A DNA stretch of 10,919 bases from contig DATEBA010000027.1 of assembly GCA_035288045.1 (NCBI GenBank), forward strand, positions 1-10,919, in the 5' to 3' direction. Positions within the stretch are counted from its first letter, which is position 1. Every line of letters starts with the position of its first letter. The DNA is from DATEBA01 sp035288045 (lineage in GTDB: Bacteria > Actinomycetota > UBA4738 > HRBIN12). Below, in pieces: positions 1-5,776 of this stretch. The position numbers and the translations under genes were made by a program. The notes under the pieces are model-generated. The model was not told the origin of the DNA. It saw only the letters and a list, made by a program, of their open reading frames with translations, and did not search any database.

Positions 1-361
1 GCGGCTGCCCGCCGCCTACCTGGACGTCGGCCAGCCGGTGATCATCCCCGGAAGCATGGGGACGGCCTCCTACGTGCTGGTGGGCACAAGGGAATCGCGG
101 GAACGCGCTCTCTCGTCGACGTGCCACGGCGCGGGGCGCGCGATGTCGCGCACGAAGGCGAAGAAGGTGATGACCGGCCCCGAGCTCGCCGGCAAGCTAG
201 CGGAGCAGGGGATCGCGCTCGCGCCGGCGCACATGGGGCTGCTGTCCGAGGAGGCTCCGCACGCTTACAAGGACGTGTCGGAGGTCGTGAGGGTCTGCGA
301 GGAGGCCAGGCTATCGCGGATCGTCGCGCGGCTTCGGCCGGTCGGGGTCGTGAAGGGCTGA
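1..361 (+). CDS. rtcB: RNA-splicing ligase RtcB, C-terminal part (cut by window edge)
   Basis: RtcB joins RNA 2',3'-cyclic phosphate or 3'-phosphate ends to 5'-OH ends using GTP and Mn2+. Only about the last 119 residues are present; the frame is open from base 2 and ends with TGA at 359-361. The visible part holds the family signature PGSMGTASYVLVG followed by STCHGAGRAMSR; the histidine of CHGAGR is the residue guanylated in characterised RtcB enzymes. The protein closes with AYKDVSEVV and LRPVGVVKG, the usual RtcB C-terminus, so the 3' end is intact. The first ATG in view (38) is internal and is not a start. The next gene on this strand begins 110 bases downstream; no archease gene is in view. 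Family assignment is firm from the motifs; the physiological RNA substrate cannot be read from the sequence. Confidence 0.95.
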   Translation, partial: RLPAAYLDVGQPVIIPGSMGTASYVLVGTRESRERALSSTCHGAGRAMSRTKAKKVMTGPELAGKLAEQGIALAPAHMGLLSEEAPHAYKDVSEVVRVCEEARLSRIVARLRPVGVVKG

Positions 362-455
362 TGGGTAGACGAGGATCGACGAGGGGTCGAACGACCGGAG
401 CCCGCAGAGGCGATGGGGGGGTGCGGCCGGCGGCCACCGGGAGTACGTTTACCTC

Positions 456-463
456 GAAGGGGG
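456..463 (+). promoter_or_regulatory. Ribosome binding site of the YbaK-type gene
   Basis: A purine run, GAAGGGGG, ends 8 bases before the ATG at 472 but only 2 bases before the in-frame ATG at 466. This spacing favours 472 as the start. Confidence 0.6.
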
Positions 464-471
464 TGATGCTC

Positions 472-942
472 ATGTCCGTCGTTACGGAGTACCTGGAGGA
501 GCACGGCGTCCCCTACGAGGTGATCGAGCACCCTCGCGCCTACACGTCGGTGGACGAGGCTCGCGCGATGGGGATCGACGCCGACGAGGTCGTGAAGACG
601 GTGGTCGTGGACAGCGGCGCGCGCCACGTGTTCGCGGTGGTCCCGGGGTCACGGAGGCTGGACATGCGGCGGGTACGGGACGCGCTCGGCGACCCGCACG
701 CGCACCTGGCCACCGAGGACGAGCTGGCCGAAGACTTCCCGACTTTCGAGCTTGGCGCGTTCCCGCCGCTCGGCGCGATCGCGCGAGCCGAGACGATCGT
801 CGACCCGGAGGTCGCGCGCCACGAGACGGTGGTGTTCGCAGCCGGGCGGCAGACCGAATCGGTGCGCGTACAGACGGCGCAGCTCTTCCGGGACGAAGCG
901 GTGCAGTTCATGGACCTCACCAAGGAGCCGGGCGAGGAGTGA
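472..942 (+). CDS. YbaK/EbsC-family aminoacyl-tRNA deacylase
   Basis: A 156-residue, single-domain cytoplasmic protein of the YbaK/ProX editing family (PF04073), which hydrolyses mischarged aminoacyl-tRNAs, typically Ala- or Cys-tRNA(Pro), in trans. Visible hallmarks are YLEEHGVPYEVIEHP at residues 7-21, the conserved lysine in EVVKTVVV (K42), AVVPGSRRLD near 55-64 and the G-x-FPPLG loop at 95-101. The length is normal for a stand-alone member. The frame stays open far upstream (from 121), but that extension is low-complexity and overlaps rtcB. ATG 472 has a purine-rich RBS at good spacing; ATG 466 is the alternative. The gene ends 2 bases before the stop of the convergent receiver-like gene. 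Substrate specificity (Ala, Cys or another amino acid) cannot be decided from the sequence. Confidence 0.9.
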   Translation: MSVVTEYLEEHGVPYEVIEHPRAYTSVDEARAMGIDADEVVKTVVVDSGARHVFAVVPGSRRLDMRRVRDALGDPHAHLATEDELAEDFPTFELGAFPPLGAIARAETIVDPEVARHETVVFAAGRQTESVRVQTAQLFRDEAVQFMDLTKEPGEE

Positions 943-944
943 CC

Positions 945-1355
945 CTACGCGTCGGCCGTCGCGGCGAGCGCCAGCAGGCGCCGGACGGTGCCGACCAGCT
1001 CGTCGCGAGCGGGATGTCGCCCGACGCGCGCGATCCGGCCCTCGGCAACATGCTGCGTCCGCCCCTTGCGGCCGAGGACGACGAGCGGCTTGTCCGAGTA
1101 CGCGTATAGGGCGAGGAGCTCCTCGGCGAAGGTCCCGGTGAGCACGATCTCGCTCTCCAGCGCGAGATCGATCACGACGGCATCGGCCTCGACGACGAGC
1201 GGGCACGTGCCCTCGCGGCCGCCGAGGCACGTGTAGTCGGGCCCGGTGGGACCGGGGCAAGTAACGACCTCGAACCCAGCCTCGTCGAGCCATGTTCCGA
1301 AGCGCTCGCGCTCCTCGGGGTCCGCCTCGACCAGGAGCACGCTGAGCGGCCTCAT
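945..1355 (-). CDS. Degenerate receiver-domain protein with a cysteine-containing insertion
   Basis: 136 residues with a CheY-like layout: an initial strand SVLLVEADPEER (5-16) with acidic residues, a third strand DAVVIDLAL with D63 where the phosphoacceptor is expected, and a final VRRLL helix. The conserved lysine of canonical receivers (usually a KP pair) is replaced by RHP (113-115). Between the second and third strands sits an insertion with C33, C43 and C51 (CPGP, YTC, GTCPL), not seen in classical receivers. There is no output domain, so this is either a stand-alone receiver or a pseudo-receiver; a metal or redox role for the cysteines is only a guess. ATG 1355 is chosen because residues coded upstream in the same frame lack fold signal and an AGGGGGG run precedes it. 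The gene is divergent from the eight-cysteine protein at 1479 and convergent with the YbaK-type gene. Confidence 0.75.
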   Translation of the reverse strand: MRPLSVLLVEADPEERERFGTWLDEAGFEVVTCPGPTGPDYTCLGGREGTCPLVVEADAVVIDLALESEIVLTGTFAEELLALYAYSDKPLVVLGRKGRTQHVAEGRIARVGRHPARDELVGTVRRLLALAATADA

Positions 1356-1464
1356 CGAACCGAGTGTCCCCCCTGCAGCCTCGTCCGGGCCGGGGCCGAG
1401 TGGCCCCTTGCGGACGTGCCTATCGACCCTACGGAGGCCTGCCTCGTGCCCGGACCATGGGGTC

Positions 1465-1470
1465 GGGAGG
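1465..1470 (+). promoter_or_regulatory. Shine-Dalgarno site selecting ATG 1479
   Basis: GGGAGG followed by an 8-base spacer to the ATG at 1479. It is the clearest Shine-Dalgarno sequence in the window and decides against the earlier in-frame ATG at 1416. Confidence 0.75.
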
Positions 1471-1478
1471 CGAGGACG

Positions 1479-1745
1479 ATGGCCAGGTGGGAGGGATTCC
1501 AGCAGTGCCCGGCCTGCGGGTACGACATCTTCACCGGCGAGGGCGTCCGCGGGTGCGCGTGGGGCGACTGCCCCTACCTTCCCGAGGATCTCAACTTCTT
1601 CTGCGACTACTGCCGGTTCAACTTCTTCACGATGGAGGGGAACCCTCCGTGTGACGACCCGGAGAACTGCGAGCACGGCGTGGAGGCTCGCGCGCACGTG
1701 GCGAAGATCCGGGAGTGGGCCGCGGCGCGGACCCAGGAAGGGTAG
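1479..1745 (+). CDS. Small eight-cysteine, zinc-ribbon-like protein of unknown function
   Basis: An 88-residue protein with eight cysteines at 10, 13, 26, 31, 42, 45, 58 and 64, and a histidine at 66. The order is CPAC, C-x4-C, CDYC and C-x5-C-x-H, consistent with two structural zinc sites. Aromatic residues alternate with the knuckles (YDIFTGEG, FFCDYCRFNFFTMEG). There is no signal peptide or membrane segment, so it is probably cytoplasmic. The C-terminal 25 residues look like a plain helix (VEARAHVAKIREWAAAR). The 1416 ATG would add a 21-residue tail without cysteines; the strong GGGAGG site supports 1479. I recall similar uncharacterised actinobacterial proteins but know of no function. 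It is divergent from the cysteine-containing receiver-like gene and shares a 123-bp intergenic region with it; that pairing is the only contextual hint. Confidence 0.8.
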   Translation: MARWEGFQQCPACGYDIFTGEGVRGCAWGDCPYLPEDLNFFCDYCRFNFFTMEGNPPCDDPENCEHGVEARAHVAKIREWAAARTQEG

Positions 1746-1786
1746 GCGCGCGGAGCACCGGCGGGGTGAGTCCTCGCGAGGCGCGG

Positions 1787-1872
1787 TGCCCGGGGAGGGA
1801 CTCGAACCCTCACGTCCCTTTCGGGACAGGTGCTTTTAAGGCACCGTCGTCTGCCAGTTCCGACACCCGGGC
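1787..1872 (-). tRNA. tRNA-Leu (anticodon UAA)
   Basis: A complete 86-nt class II tRNA can be folded by eye. The acceptor arms are GCCCGGG (1866-1872) and CCCGGGC (1788-1794) with discriminator A (1787). The D arm has TCG/CGA stems, the anticodon stem is GGTGC/GCACC around loop CTTAAAA (1834-1840), and the long variable arm pairs GTCCC with GGGAC across a GAAA loop. The T arm is GAGGG-TTCGAGT-CCCTC (1795-1811). The anticodon TAA (1836-1838) reads UUA, and the variable arm fits leucine. CCA is not encoded (CCG follows), so it must be added post-transcriptionally. A TAGAAT -10 element lies 7 bases upstream. UUA is very rare in such GC-rich genomes; this is the isoacceptor that Streptomyces calls bldA, but no developmental role is implied here. 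Confidence 0.96.
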
Positions 1873-1879
1873 GGCTTCG

Positions 1880-1885
1880 ATTCTA
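1880..1885 (-). promoter_or_regulatory. -10 element of the tRNA-Leu promoter
   Basis: TAGAAT read on the - strand, 7 bases before the first tRNA base, a good distance for initiation at or near the tRNA 5' end. A TCGAGA (1905-1910) 19 bases further upstream is a poor -35 candidate. The same TAGAAT hexamer precedes the enolase start. Confidence 0.5.
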
Positions 1886-1899
1886 GGTCGCCCGGGAGG

Positions 1900-2673
1900 C
1901 TACTTCTCGATGGAGATCGTGACCGACTCGATGTAGACCTTCGGGTCGGGCATCTCGGCGTCGAGCGGCTGCGTCGCGATCTTCTCTGCGACCTTCATGC
2001 CCGTCACGACCTCGCCGAAGATCGTGTGCAGGCCGTTCAGATGCTCGGCCGGGCCTAGCGTGATGAAGAACTGGCTCCCATTCGTGTCCTCGCCGCTATT
2101 GGCCATGGCCAGCAGACCCTTGCGGTCGAAGACCATGTCCTTCGAGATCTCGTCGTCGAACTGGTAGCCGGGACCGCCGGTGCCGTCTCCAGCGGGATCA
2201 CCGCCCTGTATCACGAATCCCGAAACGACACGGTGGAAGGTAAGGCCGTCGTAGAAGCCGTCCTCCGCGATGGTCACGAAGTTGTTCACGGTGACCGGCG
2301 CCCGGTCGGCTCGGAGCTCGAGCTCGATCGTGCCGCAAGAGGTCAGGAGCGTTGCGATGTAGGTCGCGCTCTCGTCGATCGTGAGCTTCGGGGCCTTCTC
2401 GTACGGCTCCTTGGCCTTCCGAGCTTCCTTCGGGATCTCGGCGTTGCACGCAGCCGCATGCTTGCCCCGCGGCTCGGGGGTCGTATCGTCTCCCGCCCGC
2501 TTCGCCGGCTCATCACGACCGAGGAACGCCAGGAGAAGGACGACCAGCCCGGCAAGGGCCACCACTCCGGCGACCGAAAGGGTCGCGCCCTTCCTCCGCC
2601 GGCGACGGTGCCGGTCGGACGCGCGCCGAGCGGCGAGCTTGGCGAGCTGACGTTCCCTGGAGCGCTTGGACAT
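1900..2673 (-). CDS. Membrane-anchored cyclophilin-type peptidyl-prolyl cis-trans isomerase
   Basis: 257 residues. A very basic cytoplasmic tail (1-29) precedes one hydrophobic segment (about 31-51), then a charged linker, then a cyclophilin domain (about 104-256) placed outside the membrane. It speeds prolyl bond isomerisation during folding of exported proteins. Visible features are TFHRVVSGFVIQGGDP with the catalytic arginine R148, GSQFFITL (199-206) and HLNGLHTIFGEV (211-222). The tryptophan of human CypA is a histidine here (H211), as in many bacterial, cyclosporin-insensitive members. Two cysteines, C76 in the linker and C113 (TSCGTIELEL), could form a disulfide outside the cell. ATG 2673 has no Shine-Dalgarno site but sits 9 bases after TAACCT, suggesting leaderless expression. 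The gene starts 26 bases after the upstream phosphoesterase stop, so read-through is also possible. Confidence 0.93.
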   Translation of the reverse strand: MSKRSRERQLAKLAARRASDRHRRRRRKGATLSVAGVVALAGLVVLLLAFLGRDEPAKRAGDDTTPEPRGKHAAACNAEIPKEARKAKEPYEKAPKLTIDESATYIATLLTSCGTIELELRADRAPVTVNNFVTIAEDGFYDGLTFHRVVSGFVIQGGDPAGDGTGGPGYQFDDEISKDMVFDRKGLLAMANSGEDTNGSQFFITLGPAEHLNGLHTIFGEVVTGMKVAEKIATQPLDAEMPDPKVYIESVTISIEK

Positions 2674-2682
2674 CGGAGCGGA

Positions 2683-2688
2683 AGGTTA
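2683..2688 (-). promoter_or_regulatory. Candidate -10 element upstream of the prolyl isomerase
   Basis: TAACCT on the - strand in the 26-bp gap after the phosphoesterase gene, 9 bases before ATG 2673. The spacing matches the other putative leaderless starts in the window. No convincing -35 was found. Confidence 0.35.
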
Positions 2689-2699
2689 CCCGAGGCCAA

Positions 2700-4124
2700 C
2701 TAGGGCGTCGGCTCGAGGATGAGAGGCGGTCTCGGGTCCTGGGTGAAGTCGAACGCCCGCCGCAGGTTCCCCAGGATCCCGACCTCCTCGCGAACCGTCG
2801 GCCGGGGGTCGGGCCGGCCGTCGGTCGCGGGGTCGAGGCGCTCGCCGCCGAGGAACCGGTCCTCGATCAGCTTCAGGTAGGCGTCGAAGGACAGCGTCTG
2901 GTGATCGATGTACCCGCGCTTGGCGTACGGGCTGATCATGAAAGCGGGCACGCGCAGACCGTAGCCGTTCTCGTCGACCTTCGGAGGCTGCACGTGGTCG
3001 TAGAAGCCTCCCCAGTCGTCCCAGGTGACGAAGATGGCCGATCGGTCCCAGTCGGGGCCCCTCATCACGGCGTTGATCATCCGAGTTACGTGCGCCTGGC
3101 CCGCCCGGATCGACGTGCCGGACCCCGGATGCTCACTGTTCAGGTTCGACGGCACCACCCACGAGACTGACGGGAGCGTGCCGTTACGCGCGTCCTCGAT
3201 GAACTCGTCGTGTCCGTCGAACCTGTCGAGCTGCCGGTTCTGGTGGACCGTCGTGAAGCCCGCGAGCGCGGCTTTGGTCGACGGCGTCATGCCGGCCTTC
3301 GGATCGGGCGTGCAGTTGTTGGTCGTGCCCTTCACGCATGTCCCGGGTCCCAGGTAGTACCTCCACGAGATGCCTGCCTCGTCGAGTAGGTAGGTGATGT
3401 CGGTCCAGCCGTACTCGGGCGGGTTCCCGTAGTGGTGCCGCTCCCCCGATCCGTCGAGGTAGACGTTCGATCGACAGGTCATCGGCCTGTACGGGTCGTC
3501 GCATGACGCCGACCAGGCCGAAACGAGGAACAGGTGGGCCGGGAGCGTCCACGAATCCGTCGGGGCGAACATCCGGTCCTGGAGCACGAACCTGCGCGCG
3601 TAGGTCCAGTAGTTGGGGATCTCGCGGTCGTCGTGCCAGCTAACGACGTCGGGTTGGAGCCTCGGTCCCACGAAGTTCTCGCACGCGGACCCCGTCCGGA
3701 CCTCACCCGCGCACCGCGTGTCCTTGCCCCCGAGAACCTTGACGAACCCGTTCATCTTCCCGCCGTTCATGTCGGTCGTGGCGGCGGGACGGTTGTGGGG
3801 ACCACCCTTGGAGAACAGGTACGACTGGTGATAGGGCCGGACGCAATGTCCGAGGACCGGGTCCGGGATGCACACCTTGATCCGGCCCTCCGAGTTCCTC
3901 GGGAACCCGTCGGCGCCGGGGAACGTGCCGAAGTAGTGATCGAACGACCGGTTCTCCTGGACGATGAAGATCAGGTGGTCCAGCTTGAAGATGCCTCTCC
4001 GCTCGATCGCCTCGCCGGCGGGCACTCCGGGAGGCCACCCGCCACCGAAGACGGCGAGGCACACGAGCGCCACGAACAACGTTCGGGCGGGTCTGGCCAG
4101 ACGGGGGGCGACCTTCCTCGGCAT
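2700..4124 (-). CDS. Secreted phosphoesterase (PF04185, phospholipase C/AcpA-like), copy 1
   Basis: 474 residues with an N-terminal signal peptide (basic start, hydrophobic core about 15-29, likely cleavage near A39), then one catalytic domain to the end. The family hydrolyses phosphomonoesters or phosphodiesters, including phospholipids, outside the cytoplasm. Visible are DHLIFIVQENRSFDHYFG with predicted metal ligands E57-N58, DSWTLPAH with T193 at the probable nucleophile position, SNLNSEHPG (E331, H332) and FVTWDDWGGFYDHV (D369-D370, D376-H377). The residue roles are inferred by analogy with AcpA and PC-PLC. The mature part has exactly eight cysteines (85, 94, 138, 148, 208, 217, 263, 271), suggesting four disulfides. 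It is a tandem paralogue of the gene at 4274 and shares its upstream promoter-like block. ATG 4124 lies 10 bases after TAGGCT. Substrate is unknown. Confidence 0.92.
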   Translation of the reverse strand: MPRKVAPRLARPARTLFVALVCLAVFGGGWPPGVPAGEAIERRGIFKLDHLIFIVQENRSFDHYFGTFPGADGFPRNSEGRIKVCIPDPVLGHCVRPYHQSYLFSKGGPHNRPAATTDMNGGKMNGFVKVLGGKDTRCAGEVRTGSACENFVGPRLQPDVVSWHDDREIPNYWTYARRFVLQDRMFAPTDSWTLPAHLFLVSAWSASCDDPYRPMTCRSNVYLDGSGERHHYGNPPEYGWTDITYLLDEAGISWRYYLGPGTCVKGTTNNCTPDPKAGMTPSTKAALAGFTTVHQNRQLDRFDGHDEFIEDARNGTLPSVSWVVPSNLNSEHPGSGTSIRAGQAHVTRMINAVMRGPDWDRSAIFVTWDDWGGFYDHVQPPKVDENGYGLRVPAFMISPYAKRGYIDHQTLSFDAYLKLIEDRFLGGERLDPATDGRPDPRPTVREEVGILGNLRRAFDFTQDPRPPLILEPTP

Positions 4125-4134
4125 CGGAGCCCGC

Positions 4135-4164
4135 AGCCTATCCGAACCCGCCGCGCGAGAGCCA
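4135..4164 (-). promoter_or_regulatory. Promoter-like block upstream of phosphoesterase copy 1
   Basis: On the - strand: TGGCTC (4159-4164), an 18-base spacer, TAGGCT (4135-4140), then 10 bases to ATG 4124. The same two hexamers, spacer length and start distance occur before copy 2. Over the 45 bases before each ATG, 33 match without gaps. TAGGCT fits the TANNNT actinobacterial -10 pattern; TGGCTC is a weak -35. Initiation 6-7 bases after the -10 would give an almost leaderless mRNA. Confidence 0.55.
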
Positions 4165-4257
4165 GGTCCAGAAACGGATTCCCGACGCTCGACCTAGGTC
4201 CACGTCGACCTTCGGCGTATCAGTTGGGTGCCACGGAGACGCCGGCCGTCTTCCCTC

Positions 4258-4275
4258 GAGGGCGCGGCCGCCCTC
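4258..4275 (-). terminator. GC-rich hairpin at the end of phosphoesterase copy 2
   Basis: A perfect 7-bp stem, GAGGGCG/CGCCCTC, around a CGGC tetraloop, overlapping the TGA stop (4274-4276) of copy 2. There is no U tract, as is common for high-GC hairpins, so termination is possible rather than shown. It would separate the two paralogues into independent transcripts. Confidence 0.35.
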
Positions 4276-5680
4276 AGGGCCTCGGGTCGAGGAGAACGGG
4301 CGGGCGAGGGTCCTGGGAGAAGTCGAACGCCCGCCTGAGGTCCCCGAGGATGTCTACTTCCTCGCGCACCGTCGGGCGCGGGTCCGGGCGCCCGTCGGTC
4401 TTCGGATCCAAGCGCTGGCCCTCGAGGAACCGGTCCTCGATCAGCTTCAGGTACGCGTCGAAGGACAGGAGCTGGTGATCGATGTACCCGCGCTGCGCGT
4501 AGGGGCTGATCACGAGCCCGGGGACCCGAAGCCCCCAACCATTCTCGTCCACGACCGGCGGCTCCACGTGGTCGTAGAACCCTCCCCAGTCGTCCCACGT
4601 GACGAAGATCGCGGTGCTCTCCCAGTCGGGACCCCGCATCGCTGCGTTCACCATCTGCGTAACGTGGGCCTGGCCGGCGCGGATGCCCCCGCGCCCACGC
4701 GGGTGCTCGCTGTTCAAGTTGCTCGGCACGATCCACGACACGGAGGGCAGAGTGCCGTCGCGTGCGGCCTCGAGGTACTCGTCGTGGGTCTGGATGCGTC
4801 CCAGCTGGTTCGTCTGGTTCACGGTCGTGAACCCGGGGAGCGGGTTCTTGCCCGCGGGGGTGCCGCCGCCCTCGAGGTCGCCGCATGGCGGTGCGATGCA
4901 GGTGCCCGGGCCGACGTAATAGGCCCAAGATACTCCCCGATCGTGCAGGAGCCACGTGATGTCGGTCCACGCGTAGGCGGGACTCTCCCCGTAGGAATGT
5001 CGCTGCCAGTCCTTGTCGAGAAAGACGTTGGATCTGCAGGTCATCGGGTCGCGATTGTCCGTGCAGGCCGCCGACCAGGCAGAGACGAGGAAGAGATGGG
5101 CGGGCAGCGTCCAGGAGTCGACCGGCGCGAACATGCGGTCCTGGAGCACGAACTTCCGCGCGTACGTCCAGTAGTTCGGGATCTCCCTCGCGTCGTGCCA
5201 CGACATGACGTCGGGTTGCCCGTCCGGACCGACGAACCTGCGGCACTCGGCGCTGAACCGGTCCACGCACCAGTGTTTGTTGGGCGCCAGGGCTCGAACG
5301 TGACCATCCATCCTCCCACCGTTGATAGAGGTGATCGAGGCCGGACGATCGTGAGGCCCGCCGTTCTGGTGCATACGCGGGCTGTGATAGGTGCAGGCGG
5401 GGCGGTCAAGGATCGGGTCCGGGACGCAGACCTGCGGCCTGCCACCCTTCCACTCGGGGAACCCTTTGGCCCCGGGGAACGTGCCGAAGTAGTGATCGAA
5501 CGACCGGTTCTCCTGGACGATGAAGATCAGGTGGTCGAGTTTGAAGATGCCACGCGGCTCGGCGGCGGCCAAGATCGGGGCGGAGGTAGTTCCGGTAACC
5601 AGGCTCAGTGCGACGAAGGCGAGGGCGAGCGTCGCCGCTCGGCGGGTGCGCTGCACCGGAGGACGTTCCTCGACGCGCAT
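4274..5680 (-). CDS. Secreted phosphoesterase (PF04185, phospholipase C/AcpA-like), copy 2
   Basis: 468 residues from ATG 5680, homologous over its whole length to the neighbouring copy 1. The signal peptide has arginines followed by a hydrophobic core (about 15-30), and cleavage is likely near AAA (38-40). Active-site segments are present: E57-N58 in QENRSFDHYFG, T191 in DSWTLPAH, E325-H326 in NSEHP, and D363-D364 and D370-H371 in TWDDWGGFYDHV. Eight mature cysteines (85, 96, 138, 146, 206, 215, 261, 266) match those of copy 1 one for one. The paralogues differ most at residues about 76-150 and 262-282, which may alter substrate choice. A TTG at 5701 would add seven residues but lies beyond the TAGGCT -10 element; the conserved 10-base distance to ATG supports 5680. 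The upstream gap to the ppx-fusion stop holds a strong hairpin. Confidence 0.92.
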   Translation of the reverse strand: MRVEERPPVQRTRRAATLALAFVALSLVTGTTSAPILAAAEPRGIFKLDHLIFIVQENRSFDHYFGTFPGAKGFPEWKGGRPQVCVPDPILDRPACTYHSPRMHQNGGPHDRPASITSINGGRMDGHVRALAPNKHWCVDRFSAECRRFVGPDGQPDVMSWHDAREIPNYWTYARKFVLQDRMFAPVDSWTLPAHLFLVSAWSAACTDNRDPMTCRSNVFLDKDWQRHSYGESPAYAWTDITWLLHDRGVSWAYYVGPGTCIAPPCGDLEGGGTPAGKNPLPGFTTVNQTNQLGRIQTHDEYLEAARDGTLPSVSWIVPSNLNSEHPRGRGGIRAGQAHVTQMVNAAMRGPDWESTAIFVTWDDWGGFYDHVEPPVVDENGWGLRVPGLVISPYAQRGYIDHQLLSFDAYLKLIEDRFLEGQRLDPKTDGRPDPRPTVREEVDILGDLRRAFDFSQDPRPPVLLDPRP

Positions 5681-5690
5681 GAGAGACGGC

Positions 5691-5720
5691 AGCCTACCCA
5701 ATCCGGCCTGCCGAGAGCCA
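5691..5720 (-). promoter_or_regulatory. Promoter-like block upstream of phosphoesterase copy 2
   Basis: On the - strand: TGGCTC (5715-5720), 18 bases, TAGGCT (5691-5696), then 10 bases to ATG 5680, the same arrangement as before copy 1. Directly upstream is a small inverted repeat, GGACC-GAAG-GGTCC (5721-5734), not shared in full with copy 1; it could be an operator half or chance. Confidence 0.55.
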
Positions 5721-5743
5721 GGACCGAAGGGTCCTCTCCCGCG

Positions 5744-5765
5744 CCGGCGACCACCCGGTCGCCGG
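5744..5765 (-). terminator. Strong hairpin after the DUF501-Ppx gene
   Basis: A perfect 9-bp stem, CCGGCGACC/GGTCGCCGG, with a 4-base loop, beginning 11 bases beyond the TAG stop of the fusion gene. It has no U run. The position between that operon and the next promoter makes it the likely transcription end, and it folds equally well on both strands. Confidence 0.55.
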
Positions 5766-5776
5766 ACGGCGCAATC

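Noticed and set aside
121..471. N-terminal extension of the YbaK-type gene
   Set aside because: The extra 117 codons overlap rtcB in another frame and are low-complexity; a good start with RBS exists at 472.
1356..1697. N-terminal extension of the receiver-like gene
   Set aside because: It runs antisense through the eight-cysteine gene, and the receiver fold begins right after ATG 1355.
1755..1789. GCACCG...CGGTGC inverted repeat as a terminator of tRNA-Leu
   Set aside because: One arm overlaps the last three tRNA bases, the loop is long, and there is no U tract; too weak to call.
1787..1872. Calling the tRNA bldA and inferring developmental control
   Set aside because: The anticodon is the same, but every genome needs a UUA-reading tRNA unless UUA is absent. 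Nothing in the window shows a developmental role.
4194..5270. 358-codon frame on the - strand inside phosphoesterase copy 2
   Set aside because: It is an out-of-frame shadow of the real gene, rich in arginine, and without family motifs.
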